From Paguma larvata (lineage: Eukaryota > Chordata > Mammalia > Carnivora > Viverridae), in the NCBI GenBank assembly GCA_030068075.1, contig CM057826.1, positions 73,877,312 to 73,941,311 on the forward strand: a stretch of 64,000 nt of DNA, in the 5' to 3' direction. Of this stretch, positions 12,870-25,640 are shown piece after piece. The notes under the pieces are model-generated. The model did no database searches and was not told where the DNA came from. It worked only from the letters and a program-made list of their open reading frames with translations. How positions within the stretch are numbered: position 1 is the stretch's first letter; the number at the start of each line of letters is the position of its first letter. Position numbers and translations under genes: made by a program.

Positions 12870-13669
12870 TATGCAACATGTTACAGTGAAAGGACAATGG
12901 ATTATTTTAAATTTGTGGGCTCTGAATGTGCATTTTCCAAAATTTTTATGATGAACATTTTCTTATTTCAAAAACCAGGATTAAAAAGTTCAATTTCCAA
13001 AGGTAATGCTAGACTTTAACAGTGAAAACAGAGTTGGTATTAATTTGTAATAATACCAACATTACAAACATAATTTGATAAAAAGTCATTATTTAGCTTG
13101 TGATCTTTTATTCTGTTGTTGCTGGCCCCGAAATAATACGTATGCTTATTTACAACACTCTGGGACTCAAATCAGGGATCCAGAGCCTGCTGCTTTATCT
13201 GGAATATGTTTAACAAACAGACGAAACTTCCATTATGCCCAAAGGGTCAGAAAACTTGGGCTCTTTCAAGCAAAGCAGTAAATTATTTAGTAACTTCCTC
13301 ATGGTTCCATTAAGGACCTGATAGATCAGCACATCAATGAAATGTGTAAAGTATACTAAATTGATGGTGGTATGAAAAATTCATTGACTACAAAGGGAAG
13401 AAACAGATTGATCAAAAAATCAGTGAGAAGAAAATTTGCCAACATACATTCCTCACAAAACAGTAAGGGAAATAAATGAGGTAAATGAAAACAAAGAAGA
13501 GAAACATTAAGAAACAATGAGTTTAGAAGTTTTGGAAGATGCTTTTTTGACTCTATGTTTAGAAAAAAATACACAAATTTCTGTTGTGAACTATGTCTTA
13601 AAAACATCTACTTAAAACAAAATCTAGAGGGCTTATCTATCTAAAAATTTCTACTGGACTTGACTGCTT
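12870..13669. other. Intergenic, nothing recognised
   Basis: AT-rich sequence with no gene. A short inverted pair (GGTATTAATTTG / AATAATACC) lies near 13035. Confidence 0.4.
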
Positions 13670-13800
13670 TTAAAGCACTAGATACAATCTAAGTCCCTTG
13701 AGGGTTGGGCAAGTAACTATCATTTTTATTTTCCAATGTATCAGCCTAGTGCTCTCCATGTAATAAGTGATCATTAAATCATTGCTGAATTGAACAGAAT
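13670..13800 (+). repeat. L2 3' end
   Basis: AGTCCCTTGAGGGTTGGGCA ... GCCTAGTGCTCTCCATGTAA ... ATTGCTGAATTGAA is the L2 3' terminus in order. Confidence 0.6.
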
Positions 13801-15450
13801 TGGAGTTTCCTAAAGTAAAAATGTGAGAAAAGAAGTGAAAAGTGATATATACAATTATATGAATTTGAAAAATGACAGGGCCAAATTCAGAAAACCTATC
13901 CTTTGTATGATATAAATATTTTGCTCTCTATTTAATATTTCTGTATAGAAACTACTTTTTAAAAATTCTTACGATTTAGAAGAGTAGAAATAGTTTTTTT
14001 TCAAGGTGAAACATTTTAAAAACCCAAAGTTCATAAATAACGAACATATCTTGGCCTAGAATTTAACAAAAGCTGGCCTACCCAATGAGGCTGATTTTCC
14101 CCTAAACTTTGAAGGCAATAATAGCTTTAAACTTCTTAGATGAAGAGAAAAAAGAGAAGGAAAAGCATGCCTCCAAGTAGGAGGCAGCTATGTTTATGAA
14201 CCCCGATGCCTGGCCAACAGATATTTTTGCATAAAACAAGGCTTGCTAACCATGGAAACATAAACCTAAATCATGTTAGTCAGCCAAATTTGATTGTGAG
14301 ACACAGCTGTAGGGGAGAGTCTGATTCTAACAACAACCTTGGCAAGTTTTCATTTTGCTTCACCAAATATACATAGGTATTCAATCTGCAAAGGAGCATG
14401 CTAAAGACAAAAAAAAAAAAAAAAAAAAGCATGCTGCTAGGGTACAGACAAAAGAAATAAATAGAAAACAAAATTTAGATGTCCACTAAGGAACTCAACT
14501 TATTACCAACTTCTTAAAGGTCCCTTCCTGATCTGAGTAATCATCTATCATCCTTTACTATTTTAAATTCTGTTTAATTAACCAAAAATTTTGGATAAGG
14601 TATTCATTTGTTAAAGGCAAGGTATTGTTGATAAACTACAAGATAGTTCCAAGAAGTCCAAGGTAATTTCTTCATATACCATAATTTTTATGTCTGCAAA
14701 AGATAAACATTTTGCATACATCCTATATTTCATATCCTTTTATTTTTTAGTATTCTGCCATGAAATATGCATTCATTCCTCATGATTATTAACTGAGATA
14801 CCTCTGAAACCTTAACAAACTGCATTTTAGTAGTGATATAAACTCTTTAGTAGTTGAAACTAGTCTTTAAGCCCAATTTTTGTAATCTATAGAAAAAATA
14901 AAGTCTTGGGTCCTATGACTCATTTTTTGAATCCATATCCTATAATAAGATAAATTTTAAATGATTAACCAGAATAAGTGCTAGAAAGTCTACCATCCTC
15001 ATAATCATAATTTCAAATATTTTACAATCTCAAACTCTTTTCCATCTGGAAAGCTTACTCTTAAGAACATTCCCATCACTTCGGCAATATTTTGATTTCT
15101 TCAAGATCACCAACCCATTGATCTTTTTGGTTTCTCACAAGGCATCGAGGCTGTCATGTTTTCAGGTCTCTCATTGTCTAGCTCAGATTCTATTGCTAAT
15201 CATTTCAATATTCACTTGCAAATACTATCAAATGCCTGGTCTTCTATTTTTTTCTTTTGCAATCAATTGGCAAATCTAAACCCAGTTCTGTCTATCATAT
15301 AAATAGCTCAATACCTAACACATTAGTTATTCCCTATTCCCTTTTAAACAGAAGTCCATTATATCTTTTTCTTATATCCCTACTACTCATTATGAGCAGG
15401 TAATTTAGGAAAGGCTGACTCAACCCCAGATGTAAATTCTGATTAGACTA
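13801..15450. other. Intergenic, mostly unresolved
   Basis: AT-rich sequence with a 19-base A run (14410-14428). Pyrimidine-rich text at 15000-15400 may be an old LINE. No gene is supported. Confidence 0.35.
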
Positions 15451-15869
15451 AGACAAGTACCCTCCTCAATGCCCATCACCCACCTCTTCCATTCCCCCTC
15501 AACCCTCCCACCACCATCAACCCTCAGTTTGTTCTCTGTATTTAAGTCTCTTATGGTTTGCCTCCCTCTCTTTGTAACTTATTTTTCCTTCTCTTCCCCT
15601 ATGGTCTTCTGTTAAGTTTCTCAAATTCCACCTATGAGTGAAATCATATGACATGTCTTTCTCTAACATTTCACTTAGCATAATACCCTCCAGTGCCATC
15701 CACACTGTTGCAAATGGGAAGATTTCATTCTTTTTCGTCCCCAAGTAGTATTTCATTGTATATATGTACATATGTGTATTTATATGTATATATGTGTGTA
15801 TATATATAAGTATACATTATATATATGTGTATATATGTGTGTATATATGTATGTGTATATGTATGTGTA

Positions 15870-15915
<46 letters not shown>

Positions 15916-16022
15916 TATATATATATATATCACATCTTCTTTATCCATTCATCAGTGGATGGACATTTGGGCTCTTTCTCTAATTTGGCTATTGTTGATA
16001 GTGCTGCTATAAACCTTGGGGG
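15451..16022 (-). mobile_element. Carnivore L1 3' region, truncated, with internal microsatellite
   Basis: This is the antisense of the carnivore L1 3' UTR: CCCTCCTCAATGCCCATCAC, CTTATGGTTTGCCTCCCTCT, CATTTCACTTAGCATAATAC, CTTTATCCATTCATCAGTGG, GGCTATTGTTGATAGTGCTG. The expected poly(T) start is missing on the left side. A TA/TG microsatellite (15757-15930) interrupts it exactly where the L1 has its short TGTATATATA stretch. Confidence 0.85.
15757..15930. repeat. Compound (TA)n(TG)n microsatellite
   Basis: About 170 bases of TATG, TATATGTG and TA units grew inside the L1 at its native TATATA stretch. The two long plus-strand frames here are artefacts of this repeat. Confidence 0.9.
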
Positions 16023-17033
16023 CCATGTTTTCTCATTCCACTTGTTGGGGAGTGGTTGAAGCATGTAATTATGACAGAATTTTAGTCAATGAAAGAAAGT
16101 TTTCTAAGTGGCTTCTAGAAAAAGTTTTATTATTATTATTTTTTTCACCCTTACAAAGAGGTAGTAGTGTTATGGTCTACCTTCTTTGGCTAGATGTCTG
16201 CATATGGCTCTATAACTTTGGCAACCAGTTTGCAACCACAGGGAGGCTGGTCTAAGAAACGGTCAAACACTTTGAGAATAGCCAGGGAAAACTGCATGGA
16301 CTTTGGTTACTGTAAACCATTGACTTAACTGGAACAACGCAACTTGTGATTTCTTCTTTCTTGATAAAATAATTCTCCCTTACTGGTTAAGGTGACTTGG
16401 GACTTTGTCTTACTTGTAGCCAAAAGTATTCTGAGAAATGATACTAATTAGCAAGTTAATCACATTCCTCGTTTCCCTTTTAAATTATGCTAAGTCTGCA
16501 GAGACACTATATACTACTGAGGACTGAGCAATCCCATATCCTTCCTAGTAATTTTACTTTTCTACTGATTCAAAATGCTGTTTTATACCATCTCCATCTT
16601 TTTTTAGATTTCCTTATCACTTTCTTAATTCCATTCTTACTGATCATCTTATCAAAATCAAAATTTTTCATTACTAATTTTTCAATCTTATTAGTATCTA
16701 CATCCAACTTCTCCTTCTGGCTTGTTACATTTGAAGATAACTTTATGCTTCTAAAAATACCAAGCCCTCCCATTGAATTCTAAATCTCCACACCCTTGCT
16801 CTCTACAGGACTTAGATTCCTTCTTTGAGTCTTGTTTCTTCACTCCTGTTTTCTGTAGAAAAAAATTAAGTATTTTCTATATTGCTCCTGCTTGATCTCA
16901 AATTCAGTCTTAAACTTAACTTTTTCCGGGTCAAGTCTCCATTATTTAATTAATACTAATTTAGCAAAGCCATCAAAAAATTTCATGCTTCTCAACTCAA
17001 TGTATGCTTTTATATCATGTTATTAAAACTTTA

Positions 17034-17260
17034 GGGGCGCCTGGGTGGCTCAGTTGGTTGAGCGGCCGACTTCAGCTCAGGTCATGATCTTACCGTCTGT
17101 GAGTTCGAGCCCTGCATCAGGCTCTGTGCTGACGGCTCGGAGCCTGGAGCCTGTTTCGGATTCTGTATCTCCCTCTCTCTCTGTTCTTCCCTTGCTCATG
17201 CTCTGTCTCTATGTGTCTCAAAAATAAAATAAAATTAAAAAAAACAAAAACAAAAAACAA
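17034..17260 (+). repeat. CanSINE inserted in L2
   Basis: GGGGCGCCTGGGTGGCTCAG head, B box GTTCGAGCCC, CT-rich body and AAAATAAAATAAAATT tail. L2 sequence continues on both sides, so the SINE is younger. Confidence 0.93.
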
Positions 17261-18768
17261 AAACTTTCAACAATATCTGACAGAGTTGACCACTCCATCT
17301 TTCCCAAAACACTTTCCATTTCCCTTTCTCAGCCATGCTGTCAGCCCACGATTTTTGTCCTATTTCCGTGGTAATTTTTTAAAAATTCTTTTGCATATCT
17401 GTTCTCCATTAAATCTTTAAAAGTTCAAGTTTCTCAGAACTCAGTCTAGACCCTCTACTCTGATAAATCTACATGCTCTCCTCATGTGACTGGGGACTCC
17501 TTGCCCTCATTTCTATAACTTTTTTCCCCCAAATCAAATATTACTCACACAGACACATCCATATATATTTTCCTTATCTATAATAAGTCAAGAACAGACA
17601 TGAGAATTCTTCACAAACTCTGGACATAGAGGTTTCTCAGATGGTGACCTTATTTATGACTTCTCCTCCCTAAAGCTATACAATCTACCCAGGTGATTTC
17701 ATTTTTACCCCATGATAAATACTGTCTTATGTTGATAATCCACAATATTTTTTCTCCTTCCTAGAGCCGTAGACTTAGATACCACTGCATTGTGGCATTG
17801 TGGCAATACTCAAATGCATATCTCACTACCTTTGCCTTCCTGACCCATACCCACCTGTCTATTTGATCTCCTTACTTGCCCATCTCACTGAAATCTTATA
17901 ATGGAAATTTTGATTTATTGGTCACCCCTAGAAAATATTTATCTTGAACATAATCTTTTGTTCATCTGCCCTATCTCAGTTAGAATATTACAACTAACCC
18001 AATCACTGAAGAAAGGAAATGGGGAACCATTTTGACTTCTCCCTTTTCTTTATTTCCCCCAACCAATCCAATAGCTCCAACTGGTTTGCTGTATGTGTAA
18101 ATTGTATTACATTTCATCCACTTAGATCCATTTAGCCTCTTACCACCTTAGTCCTGCACACCACCTATTTATTTCAAAAGCCTCCTAAATAGTTTCTCTA
18201 ATTTTCTCTGAACTTGCTCCAATGTAGTCATCATGTAACAGCCAGAGGGATCTTTTTAAACACAAATTAGATTAAATCACTCTCTATTTTAATCCTTTCC
18301 ATAGCTTCCTATTTGCATTTCAGTTATAATAAAATCCAAATTTCTTGCCAGGCCTTGTAGCTGCATAAGCTGGCCCACGTTGGCTTTCTAACAGTGTACT
18401 AGTCTCTCCCACTAGCTCACTCAATGCCAGGCATCCTGGTGTTCTCTCGGTTTCCCTAATGGCTCAAGTTAGGTTCTGTTGAGGAAACTTTGAGAATGTA
18501 ATTCCCTGGAATGCTCTCCCACTGGTTTTTCATACATAGGTCTCTTTTCATTCCTCCAGATCTCGTTTTAAATGTTACTTCTTGGGGAAGCTTTTCTCGA
18601 ATCCTATGTTAGGTAGCTTACCCAGCACCTACCAATACTAACATATCAACTACATGTTTCTTTCATGTACTTATCATAGTCAGTAATTGTTTTACCTATG
18701 TTTGTGTACTGGTTTACTGTCTGTCTTCTTTACTGGAATATAAACTATGCGTTTAGTTTACTCCGCCA

Positions 18769-18779
18769 CCTAGTTTGTT

Positions 18780-18814
<35 letters not shown>

Positions 18815-18904
18815 CTCGTTTGTTTATACACACGCACACACACGCACACACCTAGTTTGTTTATACACACGCACACACACACGCACACATCTAGTTTGTT
18901 TATG

Positions 18905-18956
<52 letters not shown>
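18769..18956. repeat. Minisatellite of CTAGTTTGTTTATA-(CA)n units
   Basis: Four tandem units start near 18769, 18814, 18851 and 18890. Each has a CTAGTTTGTTTATA-like head and a CA (or TA then CA) tract, with spacings of 37-45 bases. It lies in the L2 3' end. Confidence 0.9.
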
Positions 18957-18959
<3 letters not shown>

Positions 18960-19321
18960 AGTGTTTTCACTTTTAGGCAGAGTGACTAGCACATAGTATG
19001 TGCTTAAACATTTTTCTGGAATTAGTGACTAAATATTAAGACTCAATAATATTTTCCATAATTCAAAGAGAAATGTGGGGTATAAGTCCTTTACAACTTT
19101 CCTTGAAAAATCCTGAGATACTAAGTCTCAAATTTTCATGGAAACCTTTTCAATACTTTAATACTCAGAAATATTTACATTTATTTAAGCCATGTCTCAT
19201 TCTAAAAATAAAATCCTAAAGTATCTTTTGAAAATAAATATAGTAAAAATTCCAGGTGGGGGAAAAAAACAAAAACGAAGGTAGGAGATTACTTCAAAGT
19301 GGAACTAATGTATAATAGTGA

Positions 19322-19530
19322 CAACTATTACTTAGTGAGAAATGGTTTCACACAGACACTATGCTAACAACTATTTGTACTATCCTAAGATAGTCATCAT
19401 CCTGAGCTTATATTATCCCAGTTTTTCAAAATAGGCATACTGAGGTTCATGAAAATTAAGTAATACTTATGACCACATAGCTAGTGGAGCTAACTAAGCC
19501 CAAGTGCTGAAACTACTATGTTGTATTTGC
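19322..19530 (-). repeat. MIR, near full length
   Basis: Reverse MIR text in order: ACACTATGCTAACAACTATT, CATCCTGAGC.., ATACTGAGGTTCATGAAAAT, CATAGCTAGTGGAGC. Confidence 0.7.
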
Positions 19531-22500
19531 CACTATGATATTGTTGCATCTCAACAAGGAAGGAAAAATACAATAAAAACCAAGTGTGACAGATTCTACA
19601 TATCTGCTTATTGATTACCCAGTTCTTACATACTTTTTAGCTTGCCTTTATGTAAAACAGATATTGAGCTAAAAACTGTAATCTCCAGACCGCTTTGCAA
19701 TATCAAGCAATAGATTGGCGATAAATTGGAACACAGTCAGTCAGTCTTTGGGCAGGGACATCTGATCTTCTGGCATGTGTAATCACAGAGGTATGTTTCT
19801 CTGGGGCAGCTGTAGCAGTTTGTTATCTAGCTGCTGGTGTCATAAGTGTTAGGAGATGTTCCCCTTTGAACAGCTTTTCTCTGGCCCTTCTGGGATTCTA
19901 TGAGCTAACTGTTACTAATTAAATAATTTAAAACGCATTGTTCTTGCACATAAGCACTGTGATTTGTTCACTAACTGTTACTAGAAACAGGTTGCTACAA
20001 GTAACAGGAACTAAAGTGTGTAAGTGACTTAATGGATAGAAATTAAAATTCAGGTCTTAGATACTTGACACTAGAAAATTGGTGACGCTTTATATGCAAT
20101 GGAAAATATTTGGTTGGGCTGTCATTTGATGAATTTTGCAAAGCAAACTATATACTGACTAAGTCTGTACTGTTGGAAAGAGTGGGACTGATTAGAATGT
20201 TGGCTAGTGCTGATTCTATTGCCACCTTTAGGAAAATGAAGAGCTAGATGAATCCAGGTGAAAGGTAGATAGCTTGGAAGCATGGATGGAAGGAAATGTC
20301 ACTTTGGCAAGAGAAGCAATCTCTCTTCAGTTTGACATCTGTATTGCCAGAGAATCCTAAAACCTGAAATCTTAGAAGGTGAAAAATAAAAACAAAAAAC
20401 AAAACACAATTCACATCCTAAATAGAAGGAATTGTAAAGCAGCAAACTTAATAAGAGATAGGACTGGTAGTTGGCCAGGCAAATGCAGCCAGTATGAAGG
20501 CAAAAATGAAATAAAGAGTTTAGCCTTCCCAAAAATATGATTTTAAGTTACGCCAAGGCAATAACCATTAAGTTAAAGCAGGAAGAGTGGGCAGAATGTA
20601 ATGGCCAGTCAATAAAGACAATATCCACGGTTAAAACCCTTGACTAGATCATACCTTGAGCTATAGTTATACCTACAGGATAGTGACTGGACCTGTATAA
20701 ACTACTAGTGTTGTGACAGAACTGTATGGTGGCCAAACAGCCAGTATGGACTGTAAACTCGTGCAACTGTCATTGCTCCACTAAAAAGTTATGCAACTAT
20801 TCCCACGATCCCCCAACACACAACCACATGTAACTGTTTTTGGAACCTGTACAAGAGGCTGAAGTATCAGATCTGTGTAGCCCCTCACAGGACAGAGCCA
20901 GAGGCCACAACAATGTGATGAGAGAGTACAAAGTTGGTGGATCCAGAGCCTCCTCTACTCCCAGTTCAGGAGGTCCTTGCTATACCTGACCAACAGGACT
21001 TGAAGATTGCTATGAATGTCAATTCTCTGTTTTTTTCTTAATGCTCTATTCCCAAATGGAGGTTTTAATAACAGAAAAAAGAAAACAAAAAAACAAAAAC
21101 CAAAAGAAACAAAAAAAACCACCCACATTTCTTAGTCTGTACTGTTTCTTTACCAAACTATGAAACAATTCTGGTCAGTGAGAGAAATATACTAAGGATT
21201 TCTGGAAAATTTCACTTTCCTGAGGTCATAGATAATCTAACGATGGCCATGATAAATTCCTTCTTTGGCTTTACAGGCATGTTTGGCCACATATCGAGAG
21301 GTGGAGGTTTAGTTCCTGTTTTCTTGAATCTGAGATGGCCTTAGTGACTGATTTGACTGACAGGATATAGAAGGGGTATTCAGAACTTCTGAAACTAGGT
21401 CATATGGAAACATTTTAGTGGCACAGAGTTTAGTGATAGCATGCTACAGTAATGCAGAAAATAGAAAACTGTCCTAATGAATAGATATATCAGGCTAAGA
21501 AAAGTTCCAGGCAGAATGCTGAACATGCCAATTGGTTTCTGTTAGATGCAGAGGATAAGATCTAGATAAAGAAAGAATGAGCTAAAAAAAGGCAATACTC
21601 AATGTTTTATACAGGAATTTAGAGGACAAAGAAAAGAGTTAGGAATTATTGGGCTCAAAAAAAAAAAAAAAAAAATAGAACTGTTTATCATCTCCAGTCT
21701 TGGCAGCCTGCAAAAGTTTCTCAAAATGAGAAACGCATCAGGGTAAAACTCAAACCCAGAATATTTCCGGTAACACATAACAGGAGGGTAAAGTTCATTT
21801 CAGTGGAGCCCCTGGAGCCTCCTCTCCTGACACTTGAAAAGCATTTATGACAGGCCTTCAACCGAATGAACAGGCTTCTATGGATATCACTGAATGTCTT
21901 ACAGACTTTCCTAACTAGAAAATAGGACTCCTAGGAATCCTAAAGACAGGATCCCACAACATCAAGACTCTCAGCCCCAAGTAGAGAAGAGCCTTTTGAG
22001 AGGGAAAAAAAAAAAAAAAGTGGGAATATTGATTTTTTTTTCTAATGAAGTGAACCCCAATAAAACTGAACTAAAAGAAGTAGATCAAAGAGAGCCCTTG
22101 GAGGCTCCAGCCTTCTGAAGGCAGAAAGCAGGCTGAGAAGGCTACTCAGCAGCAAACGCAGGCCAGTTGTAAAGGAAGTGAAGGAAAGCCTGAGACTGCA
22201 GCACCAGAAACCCAGAGGGCAGAGGACTAGCACACAGCCTCGTTCTCAGGGAGCAGGACTCTGCCTCACTCAGGGAACTTTTGATTTTGTGTGTTCAGGG
22301 AGACTTCAGACTTCCTGTGGGTGAGCGACTAACATGTCTCCTGTCAGACCCCATCTCTTTTTCAAATTGGGAAGGTTTTTTCTTTGTTTGTTTGATTTTT
22401 AATTGCAAATTTCATACACATGCATCACCACTGTAATACTGAATGTGTTAGAGGAATTATTGAGCTTATTGGGCAGACAACTTGCCTTTTTAGTCAAAAG

Positions 22501-22619
22501 GTTTCTTAGAGACAAATCATGCTTGAGAAACTCATTTGAGAAGTGGGACCATCATCACCCCTTGATACTGATTTAAATGATAAATCCTGGACTTTAAACC
22601 AATACCATGATGCCATAAT
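19531..22619. other. Intergenic, mostly unresolved
   Basis: No gene is visible. An A-run at 21657-21676 and another near 22003 may be retroelement tails. 21290-21420 has LTR-like text but too decayed to name. The 60-70-codon frames here have no family features. Confidence 0.35.
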
Positions 22620-23044
22620 TTGGGGGACAGTGAAGGGCATTAGTCTACTCTGTATGTGGAAGGGACATGAATATTAGTAGCCAAGAGCAGATTGCAGTAG
22701 ATACTCTCCAAAATTGGCCCCAACTGATTCCTTGTCTCCATCCCCATGTTGCTTCTCACATGACAGGCTAGGTTCTCATGACAAGCTTTCCTCCTCATGA
22801 ATATGAGTATACCTTCTTTTCTTAAACCAAAATAATGCGACTAGAAGTGGGGCACGTGGTTGGCTCGGTTGGTTAAGCATCCAACTCTTGATTTTGGCTC
22901 AGGTCATGATCTCACAGTTTGTGAGTTTAAGCCCCACATCGGGCTCCACGCTGACAGCATGGAGCCTGCTTGGAATTCTTTCTCTTTCTCCTTCTCTCTC
23001 TCTTCCCTTCTCCTGCTCTTTCTCTCTCTGAAAAAAATAATAAA

Positions 23045-23078
<34 letters not shown>

Positions 23079-23465
23079 ATGTGACTAGAAGCAATATTCT
23101 CAAACATCAGAGATCTGGTCATAAAAAGTCTTGCTGCTTTGATTTTTAACGCTTACTCTTGAGATTCTTTCTAGAATACAGCTGCCATGCTTTAAGAAGC
23201 CAAAACCATGTGTAGGCATTTCAGCTGAGCTCCCAGACAACAGCCAGCATCAGCTCAGCCATAAGTATGTCACCTTGGATACTCGACTCTGTTAAGCCTA
23301 AGATGCCTCCAGTCCTAGCCACAATCTGACTGTAAACATGACAAATCCTAAGTAAAAGCCACCAGTGGAGCCTAAAGCATTACACAGAACCATAGGTGAT
23401 GATACTAAATTATTTTAAGCTACTAAGTTTTGAGAATGTTTGATATGAAATAATAAATGGCAAGA
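22620..23465 (+). repeat. MLT1-type LTR split by a CanSINE
   Basis: The 3' end reads TTATTTTAAGCTACTAAGTT and ends near AATAATAAATGGCA, the typical MLT1 terminus. Text continues on both sides of the SINE at 22848-23077. Confidence 0.6.
22848..23077 (+). repeat. CanSINE with 30-base poly(A) tail
   Basis: Target duplication AATGCGACTAGAAG (22834-22847) / AATGTGACTAGAAG (23078-23091) differs by one CpG-to-TpG change. The A tail of about 30 bases (from 23047) suggests a relatively recent insertion. Confidence 0.95.
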
Positions 23466-24829
23466 ACACCTGTTACCAAGATCAACCATTTTTTTCTGGT
23501 ACTTTTTTCCTTCCTTTTGCAATCAAAGGCATGATTCCTACAGCTGCAACAATCATCTTGAGACCATGGAGGAAATACCAATACATTTTTAGAGACTTTG
23601 ACCCTGAATTCCTTGAGCTATAAAAGAAACACTAGCAACCACAAACTTCCTGACTTCAAGATAATGGGAAAAAAAAAAAAAAGAATCTCCTATTTGGGTT
23701 TTTGGTTACATGCAGCCATGCTAATAAACTGATATTCCAGAAATGAGGTGAATATACAAAATGACACTGTAGGTATTGTACTTTGCTAAACAGGGGCTGC
23801 TGGTTCAGCTCCAAGTTTTGTGGGCAAAGAAAAAGAGTCAGTCATACAATCACAAAATTGCCAGAGTACATAAATATTGAACTAGCTGCTCAATGGTAAC
23901 ACAAATATTTCTGATACTGAATTGAAGGAAATATTTATCATATCCTTGTAAAAAATCAGATGTGATGTGATGTCATATATAACTTACTCACTGTTAACAA
24001 GTTAAATATAAACTTATCTTTCACGGCTAAATATTTTATAACCTCTCTCTTCGGCAAAGGCATAATGCCAGATATTCCAAAGTGATTCTACAACATGAAA
24101 AACAAAAGCAATGAGGTACAGCTTTACAGGCTGTTGGCAGTCTGAAATAACCAAGAATAGAATTCAAAATGTAGAGGAATTGGTGGACAGTGGTTTCTAT
24201 TTCCAGTCTTCCTAAAAACTTCTTGCTAGTAAGCTTTTGATGAATCAATCTGATAAAATCCAGCTCTGTAAATATTGTTTACTATTAAAGATAGATTCAA
24301 ATGCTGATATGGAGATAGAGTTAACATCCCCTTGCAGAAACCGAAGAGCCTAACTGGGATAGGTGCCTGGGTGGAAGGCTGTAATTTGGTCTGCAGATTG
24401 GCCAAGACAGTAGCCGGTAACAGAATAAGGATTTTCTCTCTGAACATTTCTGTTCATTTTACGACAAAAATGGCAAATTGAGATGCTAATAATCTAGCCC
24501 ACAGAGTAAAGGCCCCATGATTTTTTATGGCCCATAATTTTAACTTGGAAAAAAATTAAACTTTGTACTGCCGAACGCGCTCTTTGATTATACGTATGTG
24601 TGAACATGGGCCTGAATAGGGTATGACGGGGAGGGAGATGCTAAGGAACATTCTGCAACTTCCGGCTTGCATACCTGAGTGACTGTTAATGTCCTTCACT
24701 GAGAACTGGAACACAGAATACGGCCTAGTTTGTGTGAGGACGATCATGAATTTGAGGATTCTTTGAGCCATAATATATAGGTCTTAAATATCAGAGAAAT
24801 TTAAGGAAATACATGGTATAAATGACCTG
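23466..24829. other. Intergenic; LTR-like end then CpG-bearing unknown segment
   Basis: 23480-23730 has LTR-like text (ATGCAGCCATGCTAATAAAC). 24340-24770 keeps about ten CpGs in an AT-rich setting and directly precedes the LTR at 24830, so it may be retroviral internal sequence. No intact frame. Confidence 0.35.
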
Positions 24830-25640
24830 CTGACCAAAATGGCCTTAACATTCCGTTCCCCTTAGCTGGACTAAAATGACAAACTTCGTCCTAACTCATG
24901 ATTCCTTACCTATCTTTTTAATTTATTTATTTGAGAAAACATAATTCTCTCTCTGCATCTTTGAGATGTAAACTTTTTTTTTTTTTTAAACCTCCTGACA
25001 GTTTTACAACCAGAATGTCTTTCTTAGGGACCTGGGAGCCCTCTGTTGGAAGCATAAGTAAACATCAAGGGAGATAGTATCCTTATCTCCCAGTTCTTGT
25101 AGGAGAGTAGGAGCCCAACGTTGCTAGAGTCAAGTCGCAAAACTATCTTCATAACGATATGAGAAGTTTATTTTCACTTTGGATAAAGCCAATTAGCAAA
25201 TATATATATGGCCTATAACTTTCACAACATCCTCTAGTATTTTAGGGCTTAAGAACCCTTCTGATCTTTGTTTCAGGGGACTTTAGATTTTGTTCTGGCC
25301 TCTATTCTTTTTCTTTTTAATTATTTATTATTTGGGGGGGGCAGGGGCAGAGGGGGAGAGAGAGAGAGAAAGAGGGAAAGAGGGAAGGAGGGAAGGAGGG
25401 AGGGAGGGAGGGAGGGAGGGAGGGAGGGAGAGAGGGGGAGACAGAGCATCTCAAGCAGGCTCCACATGGAGCGCAGAGTCCAACATGGGCCTCAATTCCA
25501 TGACCCTGGGATCTTGATCTGAGCCGAAACCAAGATCTGGATGCTCAACTGCCTGAACCACCCAGGCGCCCCAATATTTGGTCCACTATTGTACAGCCTT
25601 AAATAAAGTCTTCCTTGACTAGTGTGATTTTTGATTTGAC
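24830..25640 (+). mobile_element. Carnivore ERV LTR, copy A (interrupted by a SINE)
   Basis: It shares ordered text with copy B near 61 kb: CAGTTTTACAACCAGAATGT then CTTTCTTAGGGACC, a GTAGGAG-CCAACGTTG block, and AATAAAGTCTTCCTTGACTA at the 3' end, which carries a poly(A) signal. A CanSINE (25312-25572) separates the 3' end. The exact 5' edge and terminal TG..CA are not resolved. Confidence 0.6.
25312..25572 (-). repeat. CanSINE with expanded GGGA tract
   Basis: Ends CCACCCAGGCGCCCC (head) and carries a purine tract, (GGGA)n/(GGAA)n at about 25375-25430, expanded from the SINE CT-rich region. Confidence 0.92.

Larger units (their letters stand above)
16480..19030 (+). mobile_element. Long L2 (LINE-2) copy, interrupted by a SINE and a CA minisatellite
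   Basis: L2 ORF2 text runs in order. An early ORF2 region lies before 17034. CAGAGTTGACCACTCCATCT (about 17281) is the L2 reverse transcriptase block around Asp. CTACATGCTCTCCTCATGTG and CAGCCAGAGGGATCTTTTTA (about 18239) follow. The 3' end (GACTAGCACATAGTATGTGC, about 18983) closes it. A CanSINE (17034-17260) and CA/TA repeats (18770-18956) are inserted. All frames are broken. About 2.3 kb of L2 is long for such an old family. Confidence 0.75.

Noticed and set aside
15764..16059. Tyr/Ile-rich frames of 82-95 codons
   Set aside because: Translation of the TA/TG microsatellite and the L1 3' UTR.
17280..17320. RT-like peptide around a GTTGACCACTC phrase as a possible gene
   Set aside because: It is the reverse transcriptase block of a decayed L2 with stops around it.
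18698..18976. His/Thr and Cys/Val repeat frames
   Set aside because: Translation of the CA minisatellite in an L2 element.
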